Assembly: GCF_001417955.2 (NCBI RefSeq)
Contig: NZ_LKTM01000310.1
Coordinates: 1 to 64,000 of the forward strand
Direction of reading: 5' to 3'
Source of the DNA: Mycobacterium gordonae
GTDB taxonomy: Bacteria; Actinomycetota; Actinomycetes; Mycobacteriales; Mycobacteriaceae
DNA length: 64,000 bases
Below the pieces are notes generated by a model. That model was not told where the DNA came from, did no database searches, and was given only the letters and a program-made list of their open reading frames with translations. The translations under genes were made by a program, and so were the position numbers. Below are positions 27,719-39,424 of this stretch, piece by piece. Every line of letters starts with the position of its first letter. The first letter of the stretch is position 1.

Positions 27719-28294
27719 TCAGGGCCGGGCGCCGCGCAGGACAATGTCGACCGCCGCCTCGATGACTTCGTCGTCGGGCAGGGTGCCGAACATCAGCGAC
27801 GGGCATGCGACCACGCCGGACAACATCGAGATCGCCGCTTCCAGTTCGGCGCCATCGAAAGCGTCCTGCAGGATGCCCCGGATGGTGCGCTGACCGTCGG
27901 TGTTGATCTGGTTGCGGACCTCTCTCATCATGTCGTCGGTCGCCCACTGGGCCATCGCGGACAGCACCTGATCGAGTCGATGGTCGAGCACGGCCTGCCG
28001 GAATGTGGTGAGCTCGCCGATCAGGTCGGTGCGGAGGTCGCCGGTGGGCTGGTGATGCTCCACCTCACCGAGCGCCTCCAGGGCGATCGCGGCGAGGTCG
28101 AAGCGGGTGGGCCAGTGCTTGTACAGGGTGGTCTTGGAGTAGCCGGCCCGCTCGGCGACGTGAGCGTGCGTGAGTGCGTCGGCCCCCTCCCGGACCAGCA
28201 CGTCGAAGGCGGTCCGCGCAACGTCGGCACGGGTTCGGACGACCCGGGCGTCCTCCCCCGTGTCGGCGGCCTGCGGACCGCGGCCAGGTGTCAT
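27719..28294 (-). CDS. TetR-family regulator, divergent from orphan qcrB
   Basis: A 191-residue TetR-type repressor. The N-terminal HTH (about 20-65) ends in the diagnostic AERAGYSKTTLYKHWPTRFDL recognition region. The C-terminal ligand/dimer domain is of the TetR_C-like type (FRQAVLDHRLDQVLSAMAQWA). It is divergent from qcrB2 across a 155-bp gap with palindromic sequence, the standard layout for a repressor controlling itself and its neighbour. The ligand is unknown. No H37Rv gene corresponds in this position. Confidence 0.88.
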   Translation of the reverse strand: MTPGRGPQAADTGEDARVVRTRADVARTAFDVLVREGADALTHAHVAERAGYSKTTLYKHWPTRFDLAAIALEALGEVEHHQPTGDLRTDLIGELTTFRQAVLDHRLDQVLSAMAQWATDDMMREVRNQINTDGQRTIRGILQDAFDGAELEAAISMLSGVVACPSLMFGTLPDDEVIEAAVDIVLRGARP

Positions 28295-28339
28295 CGCAGG
28301 GCGTCCTTCCCGCTGCCAAACGTGCGGATGATCCTGAAA

Positions 28340-28391
28340 AGTTAACTGATGAACACAAAGGCCAGAAGCTTATTGTTACTTCATTAATGAA
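28340..28391. promoter_or_regulatory. candidate TetR operator region
   Basis: An AT-rich stretch in the divergent TetR-qcrB gap. It has a perfect 12-base palindrome TTCATTAATGAA (28380-28391), an 8-base palindrome AGTTAACT (28340-28347) and two direct ATGAAC copies (28349, 28387). Such AT-rich palindromes stand out in this GC-rich genome. Binding by the adjacent TetR protein is inference. Confidence 0.5.
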
Positions 28392-28449
28392 CGAGTAGTA
28401 CATTAGTGGAGAATCTGTACTGCAAGCCGCCAAGTCAGAAGGTTCGCCG

Positions 28450-30138
28450 ATGAGTCCGAAAATCGATGCCGGCGCGGTGCTGGCCCGTCAGGCCGACGAG
28501 ATCGACACCCGCTACCACCCGTCCGCGGCGCTCCGGCGCCAGCTGAATAAGATCTTTCCGACGCACTGGTCGTTTCTGCTCGGCGAGATCGCCCTGTACA
28601 GCTTCATCGTCCTGCTGTTGACCGGTGTCTACCTGACGCTCTTCTTCGACCCGTCAATGAGCGAGGTCACCTACAACGGCGTCTACCAGCCGCTGCGCGG
28701 CGTGGAGATGTCGCGGGCCTACGAAACCGCGCTGAACATCTCCTTCGAGGTACGGGGCGGGCTGTTCGTGCGACAGGTCCACCACTGGGCCGCGCTGATG
28801 TTCGCCGCCTCGATCATGGTGCACATGGCACGCGTCTTCTTCACCGGCGCGTTCCGGCGGCCACGGGAGGCCAACTGGGTGGTCGGGTCGCTGCTGCTGA
28901 TCCTGGCCATGTTCGAGGGTTTCTTCGGCTACTCACTTCCCGACGACCTGCTCTCGGGTACCGGACTGCGGGCCGCGTTGTCGTCAATCACGTTGGGAAT
29001 TCCGGTGATCGGCACCTGGCTGCACTGGGGGCTGTTCGGCGGAGACTTCCCGGGCAACATCCTGATTCCGCGGCTGTACGCCATCCACATCCTGGTCTTC
29101 CCCGGCATCATGCTGGCGCTGATCGGTGTGCACCTGGCGCTCGTGTGGTTCCAGAAGCACACCCAGTTCCCCGGACCCCGCCGCACCGAGCACAACGTGG
29201 TCGGCGTGCGGGTCATGCCGGTCTTCGCGGTGAAGTCGGGCGCCTTCTTCGCCGCCATCGTCGGAGTCCTGGGCCTGATGGGCGGCCTGCTGCAGATCAA
29301 CCCGATCTGGAACCTGGGTCCCTACAAGCCATCTCAGGTCGCGGCCGGCTCGCAGCCCGACTTCTACATGATGTGGACCGACGGGCTGGTAAGGCTCTGG
29401 CCGGCCTGGGAGTTGTACATCGGGCACTACACCGTTCCGGCCGCCGTCGCCGTCGCCGTCCTGATGGGAGTCATGCTCGGCGGGCTGGTGGCGTACCCGT
29501 TCCTGGAGAAGCGCTTCACCGGCGACAACGCTCACCACAACCTGCTGCAGCGTCCCCGCGACGTCCCGGTGCGCACCTCGATCGGGGCGATGGCGATCGC
29601 GTTCTACATCGTGCTGACGTTCTCGTCGTTCAACGACATCATCGCCTACCAGTTCCACATCTCGTTGAACGCGATGACGTGGATCGGCCGGATCGGGATG
29701 GTGGTGCTGCCGCCGTTTGTCTACTTCATCAGCTACCGCTGGTGCATCAGCCTGCAGCGCAGTGACCGTGCCGTGCTCGAGCACGGTGTCGAGACAGGCA
29801 TCATCAGACGCCTGCCGCACGGCGCCTACGTCGAATTGCACCAGCCCTTGGGCGCTGTCGACGAACAGGGCCACCCGCTGCCGCTGGAATACCAGGGCAC
29901 GCCGGTTCCCAAGCGGATGAACAAACTCGGCCTGGGCGGACGCCCCGGCCAGGGCAGCTTCCTGTTCGCCGATCCACCCGCCGAGGCGGCGGCACTGCGC
30001 GAGGCGGCCCACGCCGGCGAGCAGCGGGCGCTGACCGCGCTACGCGAACGCGGCAACGGCGTCGAGGGCAACGGTCATCACAACGGCAACGGCCGGACCA
30101 ACGGGCAGAAGGCGATTACGCCGGCAGGCGACGGTTGA
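28450..30138 (+). CDS. qcrB: orphan cytochrome b subunit of cytochrome bc1 (QcrB paralogue)
   Basis: A complete 562-residue actinobacterial QcrB that would oxidise menaquinol and pass electrons through hemes bL/bH. The four heme-ligand His are visible (His111 and His125; His213 and His228). The Qo-site PEWY counterpart QPDFY is intact (residues 302-306). It aligns end to end with canonical mycobacterial QcrB from RYHPSAALRRQLNK to the C-terminal domain, and ends in an Asn/Gly/His-rich tail. No qcrA, qcrC or cta genes adjoin it. The inhibitor-pocket segment reads WTDGLV where M. tuberculosis has WTEGLA. Ribosome-binding site AGAAGG precedes the ATG. It overlaps the convergent VWA gene by 23 bp. 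Confidence 0.93.
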   Translation: MSPKIDAGAVLARQADEIDTRYHPSAALRRQLNKIFPTHWSFLLGEIALYSFIVLLLTGVYLTLFFDPSMSEVTYNGVYQPLRGVEMSRAYETALNISFEVRGGLFVRQVHHWAALMFAASIMVHMARVFFTGAFRRPREANWVVGSLLLILAMFEGFFGYSLPDDLLSGTGLRAALSSITLGIPVIGTWLHWGLFGGDFPGNILIPRLYAIHILVFPGIMLALIGVHLALVWFQKHTQFPGPRRTEHNVVGVRVMPVFAVKSGAFFAAIVGVLGLMGGLLQINPIWNLGPYKPSQVAAGSQPDFYMMWTDGLVRLWPAWELYIGHYTVPAAVAVAVLMGVMLGGLVAYPFLEKRFTGDNAHHNLLQRPRDVPVRTSIGAMAIAFYIVLTFSSFNDIIAYQFHISLNAMTWIGRIGMVVLPPFVYFISYRWCISLQRSDRAVLEHGVETGIIRRLPHGAYVELHQPLGAVDEQGHPLPLEYQGTPVPKRMNKLGLGGRPGQGSFLFADPPAEAAALREAAHAGEQRALTALRERGNGVEGNGHHNGNGRTNGQKAITPAGDG

Positions 30139-31123
30139 TCAGCAACGCTGCCAAGCCGGCGATCGCCAGCACCAAGGCGCCCAGCCGCAACCAACCGACG
30201 CTCGCGTCACCCTTGATCGTCTCGTAGCCGATCTGCTGCTGCAGCGAGGCGTAGACCGCCTTCAACTCCGCCAGCGTGGCGGCGTTGTAGGCATTTCCAC
30301 CGGACAGTTGCGCGACCTTCTTCAGGGTCTCGTCGTCGACCGGGACCGGCTGACGCTGATCGTTGATCTCGACGAAGCCGTACGGGGTGCCGAACGAGAT
30401 GGTCGAGATCGGCACGCCCTGATCCTTGGCGGTGCGCGCAGCGGTGAAGGCGCCCTTGGGGTTGTCAGGGTTGGTCGGCATCGTCTCTTTGCCGTCGGAG
30501 AACAGCACGATGCGGGCCGGCGGAGGCGTGTCTCCGCCACCGATCACGGCGCCGACGGTGGCGATGGCCTGTAGTGCGGTGAAGATGCCTTCCCCGGTGG
30601 CCGTGCGGTCGGCGAATTGCAGCTTGTCCAGAGCCGCCTTGGTCGCATCCCGGTTGGTGGTCGGCGACACCAGCACCGTCGCAGTGCCGGCATAGGCGAT
30701 CAGACCCAGGTTGATACCCGGAGTGAGCTCGTCGGCGAACTGCTTGGCCGCCTCCTGCGCGGCCACCATCCGGTTGGGTTCGACGTCGGTGGCGCGCATC
30801 GACTGCGACACGTCGATCACCAACATCACGACGGCGCGGTTTCGCGGAATGCGGACGTCGTTCGTCGGCCCCGCCATCGCGATGGTGAACAGCACCAACG
30901 ACGCCGCCAGCAGAATGGCGGGAATATGCCGCCACTTCGAAGGCCGTTTGGGCGCAACGCTTTCCAGCAACTCCATGTTGGCGAAGCGCAGCATCCGGCG
31001 CTGCCGTGCCAGTTGCAGCACCACGTAGAGGGCTACCAGCCCGGCGACAACGAGCAGAAACAGAAAGAACCAGGAGTGTTCGAAGCCGGACAGCGACATC
31101 GGCCCCAGCAACGGCAACGTCAT
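30116..31123 (-). CDS. VWA-domain membrane protein (Rv1481-like)
   Basis: A 335-residue protein with two N-terminal TM segments, a von Willebrand A domain with MIDAS motif DVSQS and DGKET downstream, and a C-terminal TM (GALVLAIAGLAALLI). It equals Rv1481 in length and sequence character. It forms a MoxR-DUF58-VWA module with the two genes upstream, a group proposed to act as an AAA-driven chaperone for envelope or metalloprotein assembly. The ATG at 31123 (MTLPLLGPMSLSGF) is the conserved start. Confidence 0.93.
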   Translation of the reverse strand: MTLPLLGPMSLSGFEHSWFFLFLLVVAGLVALYVVLQLARQRRMLRFANMELLESVAPKRPSKWRHIPAILLAASLVLFTIAMAGPTNDVRIPRNRAVVMLVIDVSQSMRATDVEPNRMVAAQEAAKQFADELTPGINLGLIAYAGTATVLVSPTTNRDATKAALDKLQFADRTATGEGIFTALQAIATVGAVIGGGDTPPPARIVLFSDGKETMPTNPDNPKGAFTAARTAKDQGVPISTISFGTPYGFVEINDQRQPVPVDDETLKKVAQLSGGNAYNAATLAELKAVYASLQQQIGYETIKGDASVGWLRLGALVLAIAGLAALLINRRLPA

Positions 31124-31151
31124 AACAAACCCGTCATGTTGTAGAAGTCCG

Positions 31152-32099
31152 TCACCGTCGTCCCGCCATTGCACCGCGCCGGCGGGAGGAGATGAAGCGG
31201 ACGATGTCGGCGATCCAGTCGCGGTCGGTGCGCAGTGTCATCACCGGCGCGCCGCAGCCGCGGATGGTGCGGGCCACGTCCTCGCGGTGCTTTGCCGCAG
31301 CCCGAGCGAAATCTGTCTGCAACTGCGCGTCGATGGTGAATTCGCGCACCGCACCGGACTCGGCGTCCTGGAGCACCACGTCGCCGATGTCGGGCAGTTC
31401 GACGTCGCGCGGGTCGAGGACCTCGATAGCCAGCACTTCATGGCGGGCCGCGATCGCGCGCAACGGGCGCATCCAGTTGATCGGGCCCAGGAAGTCGCTG
31501 ATGATCACCGCCATTCCGCGCCGACGCTCCGGGCGGCGTAGCGCATCGATCGCCGCGGACAGGTCTCCGCGTACGCCGACGGGTGCCTTCGGAGTGGTCG
31601 CGATGGTGCGCAGCAACGTGTGCACGTGCTCCCGACCAGACCGCGCCGGGACCCGAATCATGTTGTCCCCATTGGAAATAAGCGCACCCAGCCGGTTGCC
31701 ACCGCCGACGTTGAGATAGGCGATCGCGGCCGCCGCGGCCACCGCCAGGTCCCGCTTCTCACACACCGAGGTGCCGAAGTCCAGGCTGGCCGACATGTCG
31801 ACGACGAGCCAGGTTTCCAGCTCCCGGTCGGCGATCATCTGCCGCACGTGCGGGTGGGTGGTACGCGCCGTGACCGCCCAGTCCATCCGGCGCACGTCGT
31901 CGCCGGGCTGGTAGGTCCGCGACTCCCCAGGCTCGCTGCCCGGCCCCGGGATCAGACCCAGGTGATCGCCGTGCAGGATGCCGTCCAGCTTGCGGTGGAT
32001 CGTCAGCTCCAGGGTGCGCAGCGCCGCCGACAACTTCGGGTCGTCGATGGTGCCGCGCATCATCGAGGGCGGATGGCGAACCGCCTTCTTATCTGTCAC
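31152..32099 (-). CDS. DUF58 protein (Rv1480-like)
   Basis: A 315-residue DUF58 protein. The signature YQPGDDVRRMDWAVTART is followed by ETWLVVDMSASL, a degenerate VWA-like nucleotide or metal fold. It corresponds to Rv1480. The GTG at 32099 overlaps the moxR1 stop by four bases, which fixes the start; the longer in-frame extension would lie inside moxR1. It is a middle member of the moxR1 operon. Confidence 0.92.
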   Translation of the reverse strand: MTDKKAVRHPPSMMRGTIDDPKLSAALRTLELTIHRKLDGILHGDHLGLIPGPGSEPGESRTYQPGDDVRRMDWAVTARTTHPHVRQMIADRELETWLVVDMSASLDFGTSVCEKRDLAVAAAAAIAYLNVGGGNRLGALISNGDNMIRVPARSGREHVHTLLRTIATTPKAPVGVRGDLSAAIDALRRPERRRGMAVIISDFLGPINWMRPLRAIAARHEVLAIEVLDPRDVELPDIGDVVLQDAESGAVREFTIDAQLQTDFARAAAKHREDVARTIRGCGAPVMTLRTDRDWIADIVRFISSRRRGAMAGRR

Positions 32100-33208
32100 C
32101 GACCGCCCACCGCGGCGCCCTGCATCACCGGTGCCACCGAATGTCCTTGCTGCGGAACGGCATTCACCTGCGGCAGCGCGACGGTCTGGAGCACGCGGTT
32201 GATCACGGTCTCGGCGGTGATCTCGTCGGCGAGCGCGTCGTAGGTGAGCACCAGCCGGTGCCGCAGCACGTCGGGGATGACGTCGATGATGTCCTGTGGG
32301 ATCACGTAGTCGCGACCACGCACCAGGCCGAGCGCCCGGGCCGCGGCGATGATGCCCAGTGAGGCACGCGGCGAGGCACCGAACGCGATCCATGTCTTGA
32401 CGTCGTTCATCCCCAGCTGCTCGGGGTGGCGGGTGGCGGTCACGATGCGGACCACGTAGTCGACCAGCGCGTGGTGGACGAAGCTGTTGGCCGCGACGTT
32501 CTGCAAGCGCAGCAGGTCGCCGGTGTCGAGGATCTGCTTGGGCTGCGGCGGGGTGACACCCATCCGGTAGATGATCTCGCGCTCTTCCTCGGGCGACGGG
32601 TAGCCGACGTTGATCTTGAACAGGAAGCGGTCGCGCTGCGCCTCGGGCAGCGGGTAGACGCCCTCTTGTTCGATCGGGTTCTGCGTCGCCATCACCAGGA
32701 ACGGGTTGGGCAGCGGGAAGGTCTTACCGCCGATGGAGACGTGACGCTCGGCCATGACCTCGAGCAGCGCCGACTGCACCTTTGCCGGCGCACGGTTGAT
32801 CTCGTCGGCGAGCAGGAAGTTGACCACCACCGGGCCGAGTTCGGTGTCGAACTCTTCCTTGCCCTGCCGGTAGATGCGGGTACCGACGATGTCGGTGGGC
32901 ACCAGGTCGGGGGTGAACTGGATGCGCGCGAACGTCCCGCCGACGACACGTGCGAAGGTCTCGACGGCCAGCGTCTTGGCGACGCCCGGAACACCTTCCA
33001 GCAGCACGTGCCCCTTGGCGAGCAGGCCGACCAGCATCCGCTCCACCAGCTGGTCCTGGCCGACGATGATCCGCTTGACCTCGAAGATGGCCCGCTCCAG
33101 GGTGTGTACCTCGGCGGCCAGCCCGTCGGCACCGCCCGCCGGCGCCTCCTGGGTGGGTGGGCCCGAGTGAGCACCCTGGCCCGGGTAACCGCCACCTGCC
33201 GTTGTCAT
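32096..33208 (-). CDS. moxR1: MoxR-type AAA+ ATPase
   Basis: A 370-residue AAA+ ATPase of the MoxR family. Walker A is GVPGVAKT and Walker B is LLADEINRA. Sensor 1 falls in MATQNPIEQEG, and QRDRFLFKINVGYPS follows. The lid domain carries ASPRASLG. It probably remodels client proteins with the DUF58 and VWA partners. In M. tuberculosis this operon sits directly downstream of ripA/ripB, as here. The ATG at 33208 has GGAGGG upstream. Confidence 0.95.
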   Translation of the reverse strand: MTTAGGGYPGQGAHSGPPTQEAPAGGADGLAAEVHTLERAIFEVKRIIVGQDQLVERMLVGLLAKGHVLLEGVPGVAKTLAVETFARVVGGTFARIQFTPDLVPTDIVGTRIYRQGKEEFDTELGPVVVNFLLADEINRAPAKVQSALLEVMAERHVSIGGKTFPLPNPFLVMATQNPIEQEGVYPLPEAQRDRFLFKINVGYPSPEEEREIIYRMGVTPPQPKQILDTGDLLRLQNVAANSFVHHALVDYVVRIVTATRHPEQLGMNDVKTWIAFGASPRASLGIIAAARALGLVRGRDYVIPQDIIDVIPDVLRHRLVLTYDALADEITAETVINRVLQTVALPQVNAVPQQGHSVAPVMQGAAVGGR

Positions 33209-33360
33209 CAATAACCCTCCAGAGCTCATTCGGGACACGACTGCTGTCACGACCACTGTCGCGGGGCAGCGACGTGCCCGCGTTCAACTATTCCAGGCGT
33301 CTGGAATTCCGTCGACGTCACCGGTTCGCTATCAGGCGACTCTCAGGGTCCCCCACCGGC

Positions 33361-34083
33361 TCAGTACTCGATGATCCTAGTCAGGTACGGCGTCATGCCG
33401 GGCTTGCGGACCGGGCTGACGGTGACTTTGCCCGCCAGGCTGGAGGCTTCCAGCATCTGACCGTTACCGAGGTACATGGTGACGTGCTGGCCCCCGTTCG
33501 GGCCGTAGAAGATCAGGTCGCCGCGCCTCGCCTCGTTCTGCGGGATGTGACGCCCGGCGTTGTACTGGTCACCGGAGAACCGCGGGATCAGCACACCGAC
33601 ACCGGCGAAGGCGTACCGCATCAGACCCGAGCAGTCGAAACCGTTGATGCCCGCGCCGGAGTCGACACCCTTACTGGGGCCGTCCAGCGAGCCGCCGCCC
33701 CAGGAATACGGAACGCCCATTTGCGACCCGGCGCGGCGGATCACGTGCTCGATCGCCTCCCGGCCATTCGCCCGCGGAATCCGGCTCCCGCTGGTGTTGG
33801 CGGCCGCCGGCGCGGCCGAACCGCCAAGGTTGATGCCCAGCCCGGACAGAAACTGCTGACCGAGGTTGAGCGTGGTCTGGGTGGCCTGTGCGGTGGCCTG
33901 CAGCGAGGCATTGGCGACGGCCAGCGGGTCACCGGGAGCGCCTGCACTGATCGCGGCAGGCAGGGTGGGGTCCCACTCACCCGGCTCGGCCGAAGCCGGG
34001 GCCGGCGCGGCCACAGCGATCAACAGCCCGGTCACCAACGCGGTGACCCAGGCCAGGGAGAAACGGAATCGCTTGTGACGCAT
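33361..34083 (-). CDS. ripB: RipB, NlpC/P60 peptidoglycan endopeptidase
   Basis: A 240-residue secreted hydrolase. It has an N-terminal signal peptide (hydrophobic core LAWVTALVTGLLIAVAAP, cleavage near ASA-E) and a C-terminal NlpC/P60 domain with Cys151 in GFDCSGL and His200 in GGQHVTMYLG. It cleaves the D-Glu-mDAP bond in peptidoglycan stem peptides. It follows ripA by nine bases. Compared with RipA it lacks the long coiled-coil auto-inhibitory region. Confidence 0.95.
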   Translation of the reverse strand: MRHKRFRFSLAWVTALVTGLLIAVAAPAPASAEPGEWDPTLPAAISAGAPGDPLAVANASLQATAQATQTTLNLGQQFLSGLGINLGGSAAPAAANTSGSRIPRANGREAIEHVIRRAGSQMGVPYSWGGGSLDGPSKGVDSGAGINGFDCSGLMRYAFAGVGVLIPRFSGDQYNAGRHIPQNEARRGDLIFYGPNGGQHVTMYLGNGQMLEASSLAGKVTVSPVRKPGMTPYLTRIIEY

Positions 34084-34092
34084 GAAACCTCG

Positions 34093-35514
34093 TTAATACT
34101 CGATGTAGCGGACCACGAACGGCGTCATACCGCTGGTGCGGACGGGCGCGGTACGCACCTTCAAACCGATGTCGGGCGCCTCGAGCATCTGGCCGTTGCC
34201 GAGGTAGATCGTCACGTGCTGGCTCCCGCCGGGGCCGTAGAAGATGACGTCGCCGCGGCGCATCTGGGCCGTCGGAATCTTGCGGCCCAGGTTGTACTGC
34301 GAACCCGAGTAGTGCGGCAGCTTGATGCCCACTCCGGCAAACGAGTAGAGCACCAGTCCCGAACAGTCGAAGCCGGTGATGCCGGCGCCCGAGTCGATGC
34401 CCTTACTGGGGCCCGCAGCGTTGCCACCACCCCAGGAGTAGGGGACGCCGATCTGTGAGATGCCGCGCCGGATGACGTACTCGGAGGCCTGTCGTCCGTA
34501 GACGCGCGGGATGCGGCCCGAGCTTGCCGCCGCGGGCGCGTTGGTGATGCCCGTGTCGTCGGGCTTGAGGATGCCGAGCTGCTGTAGGAAGCTGCGGCCC
34601 ATCTGGGCGGTCACCTGCGCCGACGTCGCCGAGTAGCCCAGCACCTGGTTCACCACGGCGACCGGGTCGCCCGGGATGTTGGCGCTGGGCACCTGCGGCA
34701 GGGTGGGGTCCCAACCGTCCCAGCGACGCCCACCCCCGGGTCCGTCGGCCGTGTCCCACATGCCGGACGGCGGCGTCCCCTGTCCGCCGGCCGCGTGCCA
34801 CGCGACGAGTTGTGCGGCCTGAAGTTTGGCCTCGGCCTGCTCGCGCTCGGCGGCGACGCGATTGACCTCGTCGCGCTGCTCGTCGAACTTGCGCCGGGTG
34901 TCGCCCAGTGCCGCTACCGCCGCGTCCTGGCTGGACTTGGCGTCGGCGGCGGCTTTGTCGGCCTTCTGCTTGGCCTGGCGCGCGACCGATTCCTTGTTCA
35001 CCTGCTCGGTGCGTGCCCGCTGCAGTCTGGCCATCACCGCCTGTGAACTGGTGGTCATGGTCTGGGCCGCCGACGCCGCGGCGATCATGTCTTCGGGGCT
35101 GCGGGCAGTCAGGAAGCCGTCCGACGGACCGTTCATATAGGTAGCAGCGGCGAAGGTGTTGAACCGCTGCTGCGCCGCGGCAATGGCCGCGTTCGCGTCC
35201 TTGACCGATTGCTGACTGGCTTCCAATTCCCGCCCGGCGACCTCGGCCTGTTCGCGCGCCTCTTCGACGGCCACCAGCGCCTTGTTGACACCCTCCTGCT
35301 CCATCTCGACGGCGTTGGCGAGGTCTTCCAGACGCTGGCTTGCCTTGGCGACGTTGGCGATCAGCACCGCCATCGAGTCAGCCGCCGGGTCGGCCCTGGC
35401 CATTCCGAGCTCGGGCGTACCGAACAGCAGCGCGACGCTGAGCACGGTCGGCACGGCTGGCCGCACCAGCCTGGCGGCGGTTCGCGAAGCAGAGCCCGGG
35501 CGTGTCCGTCTCAT
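34093..35514 (-). CDS. ripA: RipA, NlpC/P60 D,L-endopeptidase for daughter-cell separation
   Basis: A 473-residue secreted endopeptidase. It has a signal peptide (about 1-40), a long Ala/Glu/Gln coiled coil (about 45-235) that holds the zymogen inactive, and a linker with GWDPTLPQVPSANIPGDP. The C-terminal NlpC/P60 domain has Cys384 in GFDCSGL and His433 in GSQHVTIYLG. It is essential for septal peptidoglycan splitting in mycobacteria and partners RpfB. The ATG at 35514 gives the conserved MRRTRPGS start; an upstream in-frame ATG lacks support. Confidence 0.96.
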   Translation of the reverse strand: MRRTRPGSASRTAARLVRPAVPTVLSVALLFGTPELGMARADPAADSMAVLIANVAKASQRLEDLANAVEMEQEGVNKALVAVEEAREQAEVAGRELEASQQSVKDANAAIAAAQQRFNTFAAATYMNGPSDGFLTARSPEDMIAAASAAQTMTTSSQAVMARLQRARTEQVNKESVARQAKQKADKAAADAKSSQDAAVAALGDTRRKFDEQRDEVNRVAAEREQAEAKLQAAQLVAWHAAGGQGTPPSGMWDTADGPGGGRRWDGWDPTLPQVPSANIPGDPVAVVNQVLGYSATSAQVTAQMGRSFLQQLGILKPDDTGITNAPAAASSGRIPRVYGRQASEYVIRRGISQIGVPYSWGGGNAAGPSKGIDSGAGITGFDCSGLVLYSFAGVGIKLPHYSGSQYNLGRKIPTAQMRRGDVIFYGPGGSQHVTIYLGNGQMLEAPDIGLKVRTAPVRTSGMTPFVVRYIEY

Positions 35515-35660
35515 GCGACTTGGGTCTCCTATGGGCAAATCGGGTGTACGACGCGGGTTTTCAGAAAAGTGCGATAGGCATCACAAGCATCATTCGCACC
35601 GTACGTCACACTTGTCGCTAAAGAAACGCAAGTCACAAATTGCACTCTGGAAGTGCGTTT

Positions 35661-35680
35661 ACTGTGACCGAACAGTGACC
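35661..35680 (-). promoter_or_regulatory. candidate MtrA-type direct repeat upstream of ripA
   Basis: On the ripA strand the sequence contains GTCACTGTT and GTCACAGT, starting 11 bases apart. This resembles the tandem GTCAC repeats bound by the response regulator MtrA, which is reported to control ripA in M. tuberculosis. It lies about 150 bp upstream of the ripA start. No other strong promoter element is evident in the 232-bp gap. Confidence 0.45.
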
Positions 35681-35746
35681 TGGGGGGTTTGCCGCGATCA
35701 GCGGCCAGCGTGTCGTATCAACGCCGAGGAATAGGTTAAGAGCTGG

Positions 35747-36301
35747 TTAAACGCCCTGTATGTCCTCGCCCGAAGGGCCTTCAGATGCCGGGGATGACGT
35801 TGCTGGTCGACGGTTGCCCAGCTGCATCAGGCGGGTGCCGACGGCTGCGGCAAACACCCCGATCAGCAAAACAATCGTCAACGCAGTCCAGGGAAACTCG
35901 GGCGTGTTGAGTTCGTTGAGGAAATTCTGTGCGGACTGCACGGGATTGCCGGTTTTCGAATGGTCCTCGCCGGCTTCGAGCGTGACGCGCGGGTAGTGAC
36001 TGCTGTAGCTGCCGACGTAGCTTGGGCTGAGCACCAGCACCGTGGAGTCCGGGTAGTCGGCGCCGACCACGGTGGCGATGTCGCGCAGTGGTGTGTCGTT
36101 GGGCGGGTTGTGGTCGAGCAGCACGATCTTGAGATTGATGCCGTCGCCTCGGGCTTGGCTGACCACTTCCTGCAGGCCCGGTTCCACGTTGGGCGTTGCG
36201 GCGACGCCGTCCGCGGCGACCTGAGCCTTGATCGAGTTGATGTCGACGTCCTGCGGGATGTACTCCGGCAGGAACGGGATCGTCTGCGGCAAATAGGTCA
36301 A
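35747..36301 (-). CDS. Rv1476-like membrane protein, TPM-like domain
   Basis: A 184-residue protein beginning TYLPQTIPFLPEYIPQDVDINSIKAQVA. A soluble domain (LKIVLLDHNPPNDTPLRDIATVVGADYPDSTVLVLSPSYVG) resembles a TPM-like fold, and one C-terminal TM (about 148-170) follows. It corresponds to Rv1476, function unknown. The TTG at 36301 is chosen because GGGAGGAG lies eight bases upstream; the longer frame upstream covers a dispersed repeat. It lies upstream of ripA on the same strand. Confidence 0.82.
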   Translation of the reverse strand: MTYLPQTIPFLPEYIPQDVDINSIKAQVAADGVAATPNVEPGLQEVVSQARGDGINLKIVLLDHNPPNDTPLRDIATVVGADYPDSTVLVLSPSYVGSYSSHYPRVTLEAGEDHSKTGNPVQSAQNFLNELNTPEFPWTALTIVLLIGVFAAAVGTRLMQLGNRRPATSSPASEGPSGEDIQGV

Positions 36302-36372
36302 AGTCGTCGCTCCTCCCACGGTGCTACGAGCACCGTACCGGCTCCGCTTGTGGCGGCCGCGCCCCCGGGTTA

Positions 36373-36433
36373 CCGCGACACTGCAACCAAAGCGCCCGAC
36401 ACGCCGCGCCGGTGTGCTCGTGTTCAGTTTCGA
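36373..36433 (+). repeat. dispersed 58-61 bp intergenic repeat, copy 2
   Basis: A copy of the dispersed element, beginning CCGCGACACTG and continuing with CGACACGCCG and GGTGTG to TTCAGTTTCG. It is the most divergent of the four copies. It lies in the 288-bp divergent gap between the Rv1476-like gene and aconitase, about 160 bp upstream of acn. The rest of that gap shows no gene. Confidence 0.55.
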
Positions 36434-36589
36434 TGAACAAGGTGGCCGCCCTTTCCCCGCGAAGCCCACTGGACAAGACTGGGACCTACGGGCAGCCCCC
36501 CGTATTGCAGGACAAGCGTACTGTTAAAGTTGCACCGCAACCGTCGACACGGCCCGTCGGCGGCAAGAACTTAATCTTCGGGAGTTGAT

Positions 36590-39406
<2,817 letters not shown>

Positions 39407-39424
39407 CGAGCACCGCGCCCGCCA

